This document shows, piece after piece, positions 43,018-54,200 of a DNA stretch of 64,000 bases. The notes beneath the pieces were generated by a model. The model did not search any database. It had not been told where the DNA came from and worked only from the letters and a program-made list of their open reading frames with translations. Numbering within the stretch: position 1 is the first letter of the stretch; every line of letters starts with the position of its first letter. This DNA is from Athripsodes cinereus (lineage: Eukaryota; Arthropoda; Insecta; Trichoptera; Leptoceridae), in contig OX388328.1 of assembly GCA_947579605.1 (NCBI GenBank), forward strand, positions 10,395,684-10,459,683, in the 5' to 3' direction. Made by a program: the position numbers and the translations under genes.

Positions 43018-43190
43018 AATTAAAACACTTGTTTTTTTCTACTATGATGATTTTTAATTCAGAGAGAGGTCTTTCGCCTTGTAAGAGAAATACCTCTTTT
43101 TTAAAGAGAAAATGGCAATACCCTTACAAGGCGAAAGACTTTTCTCTGAATTAAAAGTCATCATAGTAAAAAAACAAGTGTTTTAATTTT
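43018..43190. repeat. Foldback 3, nested in the pogo-like element
   Basis: The arms (about 43018-43086 and 43121-43190) mirror each other over about 65-70 bp, from AAATTAAAACACTTG to TCTTTCGCCTTGTAAG. Outward from the centre each arm shows AAGGCGAAAGAC and then AAAAGTCATCATAG and AAGTGTTTTAATTT, resembling the tails of foldback 4 (AAAAAGTCACCGTGG...AAGTGTTTTATTTT). A degraded relative lies near 47180-47300. Confidence 0.75.
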
Positions 43191-44346
43191 CCCAATATGG
43201 GATTCTACTATTTAAACACCAAAACAGTGAATTCAATTTTAATGTTACATTGTTTGAAGAAATAAAAAAGTAGGTACTTAGGTGCCAAATTTTTATTTTA
43301 ATTAAAGTGGTCTGATTTTTTCGTAAAGCTCTCAACCAACCTGCCTTCCTCGTTTATCGTACCATCGTATTCGGGTAAAAACACCACCACATGCCACCAC
43401 CTCAAGAAAAATGATTGACCTAAATTTAAGTAACTAGGTATCTAAAGACAAAATTAAAAAACAAAAATTTGCTTGATTTTGACAACCCTAACTTTTTGAA
43501 ATCATGAAATGCGGTTTGTATGGAAAAGAGAAAAAATCCCAGGTTAACATTGCCCACCCATTTTGGCATGCAAGTTTCGATGGTATCGGTTAGGTGTCTA
43601 CAGCTAACGCTATCATTGCCCAATTCCTTGAATCGGTCGTTATTACAACTTATCTATGTTGATATTTGCGTCCAAAATCAACGCGGGCAATGTTGGCTAG
43701 AAATGCAGATAACTTTGCCCGCCATCAAAATTAATCGGAAGTTGGATAAAATATTAATTTTTAATAAATATTTATAAAAAAATGCAATCATATCACTTCA
43801 AAGTTGCATCAGATAGTAAAATACACACAGGTCCTCTTAGAACTTTTAAAAAATATTTGCAATTTTCCGTAAAAAGCGGGCAATGTTGGCGTATTTCACG
43901 GTACAGAGAGATGCGTTGTAATTTTTGTAGATTTTCACATTCTAAAATAACTTTGTTTTGAAAATATACAAGTTGATCACCTATTGAACTGGGTGGCCTA
44001 AATTTAACCAGAGGTTTAGTTTAACTCCTTATATTTTTTTATTATTGTACAGAGATGGATCAGTGGTTACTTCAATGCAATGACCAATTAAATATTCCAG
44101 TTATCAGCGTTACCACAGCTCATGACCTATGTGTGGTTCTTTGGCCCTTTGGCAGCGATATAATTGTTATTTACTGATGTGGATATCACTTTTAGTTTTC
44201 CCTGAATACTGTAACAAAGATTTATTACTATTAATTTATTTATTTAAAAAAAGGGGAATGAAGGTAAAAGGATGATGGGCTAGGAATAAGGTTCAGGAAC
44301 TGCATTTTCTATGTGTCATGTTCTATATGTCACGCATATTCTACAC

Positions 44347-44750
44347 CAGTGTGTCATGAGCCGAATACAGGTGCGGAGCGGTCAAATACAGTGTATTTGA
44401 AATTTTTCAAATTTTCATTATGTACAATGAGAAATTATTTTTCTAAATATTGTAGGTATAGAATAATTATTATAACTAAATAATTTTTCTATGGTTCCTC
44501 AGCGCCTGGTGCTATATATTCCCTCACAATGTATCCCAAGTGGGGTAGGCAGAGAGAACGGAACGCCAATTAAAAGAACAGAACGCTTGGTGCTAACTGT
44601 TGAAAACTGTGTAGTGTGCTTTGTACATACTATGGCCACACTAAATTAATCTTTTGGTGTGCTGCAGAATTCTAGGAAGAATTTTGGTGAGCCGCGGAAT
44701 TCTGGGAAGAATTTTGGTACGCCGTAGATGAGAAAAGGTTGCAGAGCACT
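44347..44750. mobile_element. hAT-type element with 8-bp duplication TTCTACAC
   Basis: It starts CAGTGTGTCATGAGCC and ends GTTGCAGAGCACTG. TTCTACAC flanks it at 44339-44346 and 44751-44758. The right half contains two tandem GGTG(A/T)GC(C/T)GC.GAATTCT.GGAAGAATTTT units. A LINE B end sits inside at 44513-44580. No transposase. Confidence 0.8.
44513..44580 (-). mobile_element. LINE B 3'-end fragment
   Basis: CCCAAGTGGGGTAGGCAGAG and GAACGGAACGCCA match the minus strand of the LINE B terminus (AYPTWDMA codons and terminal repeat). Only about 70 bp are left. Confidence 0.7.
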
Positions 44751-45096
44751 GTTCTACACTATATAAAGAAATGACATTTATCAGTGTGGCCATTTAAAAA
44801 ATATTCAACGTAATTACATTTACTGCTTCAATCAATTTTCTGTTGATAATAAAAAATGAGTTTCAAAGATGATTGTGGATTATTATTGATTTAGTCATTG
44901 CTGTACTTAACATGTCATGGAATTCAAATAATATAATGATGAATTAGCATTGTTTTGCTTTGAAAAAAATTGACACATCATTTTTTTTCTGTGGATATAA
45001 CATATAAATAATATAGAATATAGAGTTGAGAAAAAGCATTTTCTCAATGAATTACAGTTACAGTAAAGTGTAAAGAAATATAAATAATAATATTAC

Positions 45097-46326
45097 CTAT
45101 ACAAATACAACCTCTTCAGTGTGAAATTGTTTATGTTTATTTAATTCCGAGGGTCTATTGAATTTTTTATTACAAATCTCGCATTCAAAAGGTTTTCCTC
45201 CACTGTGCAGTCGCTTGTGTACGATCAACGTAGATGACTGATTGAATTTCTTCAAACAAATATCACATTCAAATGGCGTCTCCCCGCTGTGGATGCGAGC
45301 GTGTCTAGTCAGATCTGATAAACTAACAAATTTTTTCGTACAAATATTACAGACAAAATTCTTGACAACACCGTCATGTTTTAGCTTATGCTTCTTAAAC
45401 ACGTATTTATCTTTAAATTTTTTCGTACAAATATCACATTCGAATGGCGTATCGTCCGTATGGATTAATTTAATGTGTCTTTGTAATCCAGAGGCTCGAT
45501 TAAACTCTTTGCTGCACATGCTACATTTAAACTGCTTATCTTCACTGTGCACCTGCATATGTCTTCTCAAATCTGAAGTATACACAAATGTTTTTTGACA
45601 TATATCGCATACGTGTGGTCGTTCGCCACTGTGTACAAGTACATGTTTAACCAAATGCGTTGACTTTTTAAATTGCTTCTCACAAAACGTACATTCATAA
45701 CGTTTATTATGAATCAATTTATGTCTCTCTAACTTTAGAGGTACTTTAAATTTTTTCTTGCACAGATCGCAACCGTACGGTCTTGGATCGTGGGCTCTTT
45801 TGTGCGAATTCAACGTTAATAACTGTTTAAATTTCTTAAAACATATATCACATTCGTAATTCTCCTCGACCGTGTGCATTAACATGTGCCGTCTCAAATC
45901 AAAAGAGCGTCTAAATTCTTTTGAGCAAACGTAACACCCGTACATTTGTTCTTGTCCATTCTGATTATTTGCTTGATTTTGTGGATAATTGAAAGTACTT
46001 TCATATATATAGTCACCGGTAGCACTACCATAATTTTCTTCATATATAAGTGGAATTTCAATTTGATTTTGACTTTGAGATGAAGAACTAGCAAGTGAGT
46101 GCATTGGCTCTGGATAATCATTATTCTCTGGCTCGCATTTGACTTGAACATTTGTTTCATACACATCAACTCTGTCAACATCTTCTTGAGACGTTTCTGC
46201 AGGTTCAGTTTTTATATTGACCTCCATCGAAATAACCTCATCTTTCGAAGGCTCGCAACTCCCATTTTCAGTCACGTTTTTTTCGCTGGATTCCTCATTA
46301 TTTACCGTAACATTAGTACCTTCCAT
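45097..46326 (-). CDS. C2H2 zinc-finger protein with ten fingers
   Basis: A single exon encodes 409 residues. The N-terminal 125 residues are acidic and Ser/Asn-rich, with two sumoylation-like sites (IKTEPAE, VKCEPEN). Ten C2H2 fingers follow in near-continuous array from YGCYVCSKEFRRSFDLRRH to FECEICNKKFNRPSELNKH, each with the usual C-x2-C, F, L, H-x3/4-H layout; the linkers are mostly non-TGEKP (HSGERPH, HSGETPF, HDPRPY). Such proteins bind DNA in the nucleus. No ZAD or BTB domain precedes the fingers. I cannot identify an orthologue. The ATG lies in a clean context with stops upstream. It may be an intronless retrogene, but the frame is fully open. Confidence 0.85.
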   Translation of the reverse strand: MEGTNVTVNNEESSEKNVTENGSCEPSKDEVISMEVNIKTEPAETSQEDVDRVDVYETNVQVKCEPENNDYPEPMHSLASSSSQSQNQIEIPLIYEENYGSATGDYIYESTFNYPQNQANNQNGQEQMYGCYVCSKEFRRSFDLRRHMLMHTVEENYECDICFKKFKQLLTLNSHKRAHDPRPYGCDLCKKKFKVPLKLERHKLIHNKRYECTFCEKQFKKSTHLVKHVLVHSGERPHVCDICQKTFVYTSDLRRHMQVHSEDKQFKCSMCSKEFNRASGLQRHIKLIHTDDTPFECDICTKKFKDKYVFKKHKLKHDGVVKNFVCNICTKKFVSLSDLTRHARIHSGETPFECDICLKKFNQSSTLIVHKRLHSGGKPFECEICNKKFNRPSELNKHKQFHTEEVVFV

Positions 46327-48203
46327 GTTGCCAAATATTAATCACTTATTTTTAGTTTTTTCAATGTAATTTATCATAAAAATTACTTAAATATTGGCTA
46401 CATACAATAAACAAGACAATATCCTGAGGAACATGCGGAAAACAACGCTTCAAATTAATCGAAAACGAATAATATATCTTGCAAAACCGGAATGGTTCGT
46501 ATAAACTATATCAAAGTAATAGAATGAAAACTATTTTGTGCACGAAAAAATAATTTAAGTAATACTAAATAGTAAAAAATACAATCGGTTCGACAATTTT
46601 TTGTCAAACATTGAAATATTCATTTGACGTTTGGCATATTTATTGTTTATAGCAATTTATTGTCTATGACATAGAAATAAAGGTTGATTCACACTCTATA
46701 TTCGAGTTGGAAGATTTATTCGGCGCCATTTAATGGAGCATTCATCACAAAAGCGCGGGAAACTATGTTGGCAGAGCGATGTCTTCAACTTGCTCCTGAA
46801 CGTTGTATATTTAGTTCGTAATATATTTAGTTTGATTTATCAGATTTACTCAAATACAAAATGATTTAATTAATATTTTATGTTCCTAACAAGTCAGTTC
46901 AAAAAATTACTCAAATGGCGGGATTGTTTTGTGAAAGACTACTTTTGCAATAGGTACAAGAATACATACAAACTTTTCTGTACTATTTGTTTAATTGTTT
47001 GTTATTATGTGTTTTCAAGTTGAATTATACGTCTTAATTGCAATGATATTCCTTTTACTAGCGCTTATTTATTTTAGAAATCATCTATCGCAGGAATTGA
47101 AATTACAATAAGAATCAAATAAGTATTTTTAAAAATCTTTCCGTATTCAGGCTAGTTATTACGGAAATTAAAAACAAATGTTTTTTCTGCTATATGGATT
47201 TTTTGAGGGAAAAGTCTTTCACCTTAAAAGGAAAATGTCAATGTTCATGTGAGACATCAATGTCCTTTCATTGTGGGATTTTATTACTTGAACACTTGTG
47301 ACTTGTTTTTATTGTTATTTTTGAAAATTTTAATAAATTCCAACCATTATCTTCTTAAATATTTGATGCATATTTATTTAACGATATTAACAAAAATTGT
47401 GATTTTTTTCAATGGATCTTCAAATAGGGTCACGACTAAAAAACTAAGCGCGGAGTATTTAATAAAATACCCAAATAACAAAAATGTAAAAGTGTGTTAT
47501 TTTTATAAGCTCATAGATTTTACTGAAAGGTTTGTAAATTTTCTTTATTATCAATTTTATTTATTTAATTTAAGATTACCTTAATGTATTTTCACCATTA
47601 TGATTAAATATTTTGTTTTTATAAAAATACATTATTCTACAAAGAAAAGACATTCTATTCTATTCAATTCTTCTCAAGGCCATCCACTCGTTTGCGAGTG
47701 ATTTAGGCCAATATGGAAAAATGGGTTTTTAACAATGATATCTATTGGTCTTAACATGGTCTTAACCACCTGCTTCACAAAGTATGCGGCATGATAACAG
47801 TATAAATTTTAGTAAACAAATTAACGAAGCTCACTTAGCTCACTCACTAAAATGATCCGTCTCGCTAAAAAAAACTGAACACACATCTCTAATTTTGTTT
47901 ATACGAAGTTTTCCAGCTCTCGGCAAATATTTTCATTTTCTTACATAGGTTTTGCTTTGCCGGCTTAGCTTAGAAAGGTAAAATTATTTGCGTTAAATAA
48001 ATCTAATCATGTGATTTATTTGTTTTAAAAATATCCGCAGTGTAGTTATTGTTGCAAAAAATACTTTAATTTTTTTATTTTGTACATATCCGGTTTTTTG
48101 ACATTTCGTTATCAGTTTTATATCGAGCTGTATTTTTATAATTACAATATCTTGAATTCGAGTGATTTTAGCATTTTAATCAGATATTTGTTAGTTTTAT
48201 AAC
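46327..48203. other. Intergenic region between the zinc-finger gene and HAGH
   Basis: AT-rich. It contains the GCGC/CCATTAAA repeat on the minus strand (about 46700-46800) and a degraded foldback relative (about 47180-47300). As the two genes diverge, both promoters should lie here. No gene supported. Confidence 0.45.
46700..46800 (-). repeat. GCGC/CCATTAAA dispersed repeat
   Basis: On the minus strand it reads GAAGACATCGCTCTGCC, GCGCTTTTGTGATG, CTCCATTAAATGGCGCCG and AATAAATC. The same order is seen at about 36800-36885 (GAAGACATCACTCG, GCGCCCTTGTGATGG, CCATTAAACGGCGC) and in part at 1-60. Confidence 0.55.
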
Positions 48204-51200
48204 ATGTTTGCTAAGGTTTTTGCGTCGTTACCCGATTTAGTTTCACAGAAATTAACTGAAATTTACTTCAGAGGTGAATCTTGAAATATATTATTAAAAC
48301 ACTAATTTCAATATAATAAACAAATCTATATTCAATGTTTTTGTCTTTACTGTAATTATATTAACAGTCTTATTACTTTTATATGTGATTTTTATTAAAT
48401 CATGAAATCTGTAATTACAAATATGATGATTAATAGAGTAATATATTTGCTTTATAATTTGCTTGATAAAATTTACAACATTGCAATTAGGTGTATCAAA
48501 TTTCGATCGATTTTAACTGTATGATTAACACTAAAACTATACCATTATGACATGCCTCACAAGTACGGTTGCCACCTTTTTCTTTCACAGTTAAAGTGCA
48601 TTGATATCAAATATTGATGGCTTAGAGCACAGATGTAAGTGCAGTTTTCATAGTTTGGAGATAATCAAAGTTAAAAGTTTAAGTGCCATACCATTTAGTA
48701 CTTACCACATATAGTTTTTGTTAAATATCTCATCAATGACACAAAGTTACGCAATAATATTCCTAAGGAACATACTTCAGATGATATAGATTCGCATGCG
48801 TATAATAACTCATTTTTGGTCAAAAGTGCACTTACAAAGTAACGGCATCAAGGTTGCCTTTGATACTTGTTTTAAAAAAGATGAAACACTCATCCTCTGT
48901 ACATTGAATTATATAACTGATATTTTTATGATACTTTGCATCGATTTAAAATATTGTAACCAATGTACAGTGAAGAATAAAATAAACAATAAATAAATAA
49001 ATATATATATAAACTCGCCCATTGCACAAAATTATGTATTCTATTGTTATGATACCATGCTTTTTTCTTCTTTTTTGTATACTAATTTTGTGCAATAAAG
49101 ATTATTATTATTATTGTAAAACGTCATCACATTGACTCAAGCTCCTTTACCTTGATACCACAGACATTGTCTGATTATTCCAGGTTTACTGGAAGACATT
49201 ACCTCAAGGCATATTCTTCACTACATTTGTTACAATATTACTTGTTAAATTGTGTCATAAAAGTAACATATTTGAGTTAAATTTATTTTTTCAGCGCAAG
49301 CATTAACAGTGCGTGGATCTCATAGTAACGTCACAGTGGAAATGTTTTCACACATGAGGGTCCGTATCCTACCAGCTCTATCAGACAATTATATGTATCT
49401 TCTGATAGATCCTAAAACAAACGATGCGGCTATTGTCGATCCCGTCGAACCGGCAGTTGTTATGGAAGCTGTAGAGAAGGAGGGAGTGAAATTGTCATCT
49501 GTCCTTACGACACATCATCATTGGTAAATAACAAGTTCTTTATGATAAAGTTTGAAGAGCTTCTGCTCTCATTTCTTTTTCTCTTAACTTTTGCCTGACG
49601 ATGAGAGCGGAAGCTCTTGAAAGCCGGCTCGCAAAAATAAATAAAGTCAATAATGGAATAACTATATATCGTGTTTCATTTTAAAAATTATTAATAAGTT
49701 CTTTACGTTTGTTCTAAAAGAACAGATGCCATTGTTGAGAATAATAGAAATAAGTATCGTAGTATGTTGCCAAAGTTGACAAGGCCTTCCTCAGCTGGAA
49801 CGGAGGCGAAGAGAAAAAAAAAACAAAGAAAGAGAAGAGAGAGCAATTAAATAAAATAATATTCCATTCTTCCTTGTACTTACTGTAGTGTACGGACTTT
49901 GTACACTGCACCGGTGAGTTGAACCTTGCACTTGTTTACAAGTGAGGCAAGGGATATTGATGAGTAGCAATACTTTATTTTGTCTATATAGGTTAGCCAC
50001 CTATAGAGAACGGGGCTCATTAATTGATAGAACCTTGACTTGCACTGTTAGGCTGCGTGTTTTGACAAATAGTGTTCGACAAATTATAATAGGAATTATT
50101 TATTGAATATATTGTGTAAATATAAAATCCGTGTCGTTATTCAAAAAGAACCTAATATTGTTATACTTGACCCAGTATACAATACGTGGCGCAGTTCGGT
50201 AGTTCAAAATTGTCGTAAACATACAACAATAGTCTTTTTTTGCGCGCCGAAAGTTTTGTCGGCGGTACGCGGAAATAAAGAGTTGTAAGGCAGTCTACAG
50301 GAGTAGAAAGGAGGCAGGAGTCTCCAAAGCCAGATTAGCCAGCAGTGCAGGTAGCAGCAAAGAGACAGGAGTCTCAGAAGCCAGTTGGGCAAGGTTGCAG
50401 GTAGCAGCAGGGAGACAGGAGTCTCAAGAGCCAGTTGGAGAAGTTGCAGGTAGCAGCAGGGAGACAGGAAGTCTCAGGAGCCAGTTTGAGGCAAGGTGCA
50501 GGCAGCAGTGGGAGACAGGGGTCACCCAGCATCCAGGCGGAGCCAGTTGGTGGATCCAGGAAGCCAGGAGAGGAGAGTCTTGCTAGTCAGCCAGGCGGAG
50601 TCCATTGCAGTTGCAAGGAAATCCAGAAGACCGGGGCGATTGGAGGAGACTCTCATCAGCTAAGTCTATTTTTTATTCTTGGTTGTTGTTGCTTGTGGTA
50701 TTTTCCGAAATGACTTCGAGAAGTTTAGAGCCGTTTTGTCACAAGACAATGAGTTGGCCTTCTTACAGGACAAGGTGGGAGAACGCCTTATTATTAAATG
50801 ATGAAAGTTGGACTGATGTGAAGAAGCGTGCTTTCTTCATAACATCGTTGTCCCAAGGCAGTTTCAAGCTACTGTCTGATCTGTGTTTTCCAGCTTCTGT
50901 GGAAAAACAGTCTTATAAAGAGTTGATTCAGATATTGAATGGTTATTTTAAAGAGGAAAAAAGTGTATTTGAATCGCGTGAAATTTTTTTCAAGGCTACT
51001 CAATGTCATTCGGAAAATGTTAAAGATTTTGCTTTAAGATTAAGGGAATTAAGTATAAATTGTGAATTTGGTACTAGATTAGAAAGTAATATAAAAGATT
51101 TGTTTATAATCGGAATTAGAAATAAAGAGATTAAACAGCAGTTATTCTTGAAATGTGATAAAGATAGGGTATCTTTGAACGAAGCAGTTGCTTTGGCTTC

Positions 51201-54200
51201 TAGTTATGAGCACATACTAGAGAGTAAATTAGAAAAAGAGGTAGAAAATTTTGAGGAAATTAGCCAGATTTCCAGGCGAAACAATAATAGTTTCAGTAGT
51301 TCAAGTAGTACAGATACAGATTATAAGAAAAATAATCGACCGTCAAAATTTTCAAGGTTAAATTCAAATGTAAATACGAGTAGGTATAAGCATAATAAAA
51401 ATGTTTCATGTTTTATTTGTAAGGGAAATCACTATAAAAGTGAATGTAAATTTAATAGAGATTTTTTTTGTAGAAAATGTAGATCTAAAGGGCATTTGAG
51501 TGAAAATTGTTATAAGATACAAGGTATTTATAATTCGCAAGACACCGAAAACGATTTTATAAAATTAAATGTAAGAATTGAGAATAAAAATGTTGAATGT
51601 ATTTTAGATTCGGGAGCGAATATTAGCTGTATATCTATTCAAAAATTGCAAGAAATATTCAACGAAAATAATATAATAGAGAAGTGTGATGAAATTAATT
51701 TATCTACGTATAGCGGGCACAGTTTGAATGTGTTAGGTATTAAACATTGTAAAATAAATCATAATGGAATGGAAAAAAATATTAAATTTGTTGTAACAGA
51801 GAGCGGGAATAAAATAATATTGGGTACAGATTTTATGCGTAGGTATAATATAGGGTACAAAGTACATAGCACGGAAGGCAGTGAATTAAACAATATTGTT
51901 GCAAAGCCCATTGAAAATATTCCGAATTTCAGTGCGAACGCATCGCTTGCGTGTAATGTGAAACAACAAAAATTAGATTTTGTAAATAAAAATAATAGTT
52001 TTAATTCGAAATTAATTTTAGAGAGAAGTAAAAGTGATTATACATTGGAAAAAGTTGTTAAATATGTGGGAAAAAATAATTGGCCGTGCAAAAGACAGAT
52101 AAATGAATCTATTGCGAAGTTGTTTAATGTGAAGGAACATTTGACTGTGTACAAGGATTATTTATTCTACAGAGATAGAATTGTTATTCCGGAATCAGTT
52201 AAAGGTATTGTGATAAATTATTTGTGTAAAAATTATTCAGTTATTGGGAAAATGAAATCATTTGTTAGAAGTTATTTTTATTGGGTTAATTTTAATATAG
52301 ACATTGAGAATATAGTTAAGAATTTAGTGAAAAAGCGGAATAACAATGGATGTAAATGTTTAAATAGGTATAGATATGAGAAAAGGTATGTAAATATGGA
52401 AACTTGTAAAGATAGTTCCAGGGGTTTGAAATTTGTCTCGGGGAGGAAAAAGGAATTTAATTTGGGTACATCGGTACTTGTCAAAGATCTCAAGAGTGAA
52501 AAGATGGTTTTAGGCAAAATTGAAAAGGTATTAGGAAATAGAACTTTTCTTATTAGAATCAAAGGTACTGATCAGCTCTGGAAAAGACATATGGATCGGA
52601 TAGTTGTGGGATCTGTGCATTGGGATGACAGTCCCTCTGATTAATAGTAGGAGTTTAGGTCCCCTCCCCCTGTTTGAAGGCAAAGCTCTCACCGGTTCTG
52701 AATTTTTCAGGTCAGATTGGAAGCCATTGGCGGGGACAGCTGAGACCCAGGACTTAGGCTGGTGGAAGACTTCATCTGGTGGCCCTGGACGGAAGGAAGA
52801 ACTTGTCTTCATGATGTATTTATAATGTTTGTCTTGTTTATATAGAATCATGAAATAAGTAGAGAACACAGTCACTCGCATTGGAATTGTATAAAGATTA
52901 AATATGTAGTATAGAAAGATTTTCAAGGTTGTGAGGGGAGAGTGTAGTGTACGGACTTTGTACACTGCACCGGTGAGTTGAACCTTGCACTTGTTTACAA
53001 GTGAGGCAAGGGATATTGATGAGTAGCAATACTTTATTTTGTCTATATAGGTTAGCCACCTATAGAGAACGGGGCTCATTAATTGATAGAACCTTGACTT
53101 GCACTGTTAGGCTGCGTGTTTTGACAAATTGTGTTCGACAAATTATAATAGGAATTATTTATTGAATATATTGTGTAAATATAAAATCCGTGTCGTTATT
53201 CAAAAAGAACCTAATATTGTTATACTTGACCCAGTATACAATACTTACCATCTACTCATGTAGTAACAGTAGCTGGAAGATATTGCCTCCAGGCAATAAG
53301 CTCGCCAATTGCTCATGATTCTTTTTTTCTGATCAATAAAGTGTTCTTATTATTATTATTATTATGTCAGATGATACCATCACGGGATATCCCACAAGTA
53401 GAATAGCCAACGTACTAACTGCATGTGAAACACACATACAGCCCTCTTTGTGGCGCCCCTTATTGCTGAAATGAAGATGTCAAACATATTTAATCTGATG
53501 TTTTACGAACACCTCGTCGCTAGAATGCAGAATAATCCTGAGTCCAATTTTAAGTAAAATTAAATTTTCCACCAAAAGTCATTTATGACATGCTTGTTCA
53601 CGGTATGCAGAAGTATCCCATTTACAAACCTTATATTAATAAAGAACAAACATTAAAACAGAAGTAACCTATGTAAAGGTATGTATTTTATTAACATGCA
53701 GAAGAATCCTATGTCTTATTTTGTGAAATTCATAGACTCATTTGCAAACTGGCTACACTTACAATATTATTGGAGTTGTCAAAAAACTATCAAAATTTGC
53801 ATTGACTGTCGTCGCTGTTCCGCGCTGTGCTTTATTTCAATTGACTCTCCTCAACATTTAGTTCATTTGGACATACGATAGTTCTGCATTTACGCGACGA
53901 CCTGCTCCTTACACTGACTTTTTGTCAGTGGAATACTTACTGATTACAGAGTACACAGCGCACCCCAACTAATAAAAAAGAAATACAATTTGTTAAAATA
54001 TTTCTGTTTACCGTTAGTGTCAAATTGTATCCAATCATGCAATGGGCCTGTGTCGTGTATTTTTGTTAACAAGTAAAATGCATTATTAACGTTGGGGGAT
54101 TATTACCATCCTTTGTTCTTAATCAGAACAGTGAAGGTGCGTGAAAGATATAAATATATTTTTCAAATTACTTCTTTTCTTCCAGGGATCACGCCGGTGG

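Larger units (their letters stand above)
39297..43901 (+). mobile_element. Complete pogo/Tigger-like DNA transposon
   Basis: The terminus CCGTGAAATACGCCAACATT (continuing GCCC) at 39297 is exactly mirrored at the right end to 43901. TA flanks both ends (39295-39296, 43902-43903). GGGCAATGTT-like motifs recur inside both ends (about 39665, 39709, 43543, 43612, 43684, 43718, 43877), looking like transposase binding sites. It encodes one intact two-exon transposase. A foldback is inserted in its 3' part (about 43018-43190). Perfect ends and an open gene suggest recent activity. Confidence 0.92.
49884..53244 (+). mobile_element. Young LTR retrotransposon in HAGH intron 2, lacking RT and integrase core
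   Basis: Two 302-bp LTRs (49884-50185 and 52943-53244) differ at about one position by eye (near 50069/53128). CTTAC flanks both sides (target duplication of 4-6 bp; the exact length is ambiguous). A primer-binding site follows the 5' LTR and a purine tract precedes the 3' LTR. The interior has a leader with tandem repeats and one long frame: gag, zinc knuckles, protease, then a jump to integrase-end sequence. This is a Ty3/Gypsy-derived non-autonomous element. It lies in the same orientation as HAGH. Confidence 0.92.

Noticed and set aside
38169..43901. The Tigger MITE at 38169 as a derivative of the pogo-like element at 39297
   Set aside because: Both use TA targets, but their terminal sequences (CAGTCGAATCTCGG versus CCGTGAAATACGCC) are unrelated.
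50284..50570. CRISPR-like array
   Set aside because: Repeats are contiguous and imperfect without unique spacers, and they lie in a retrotransposon leader of a eukaryotic genome.
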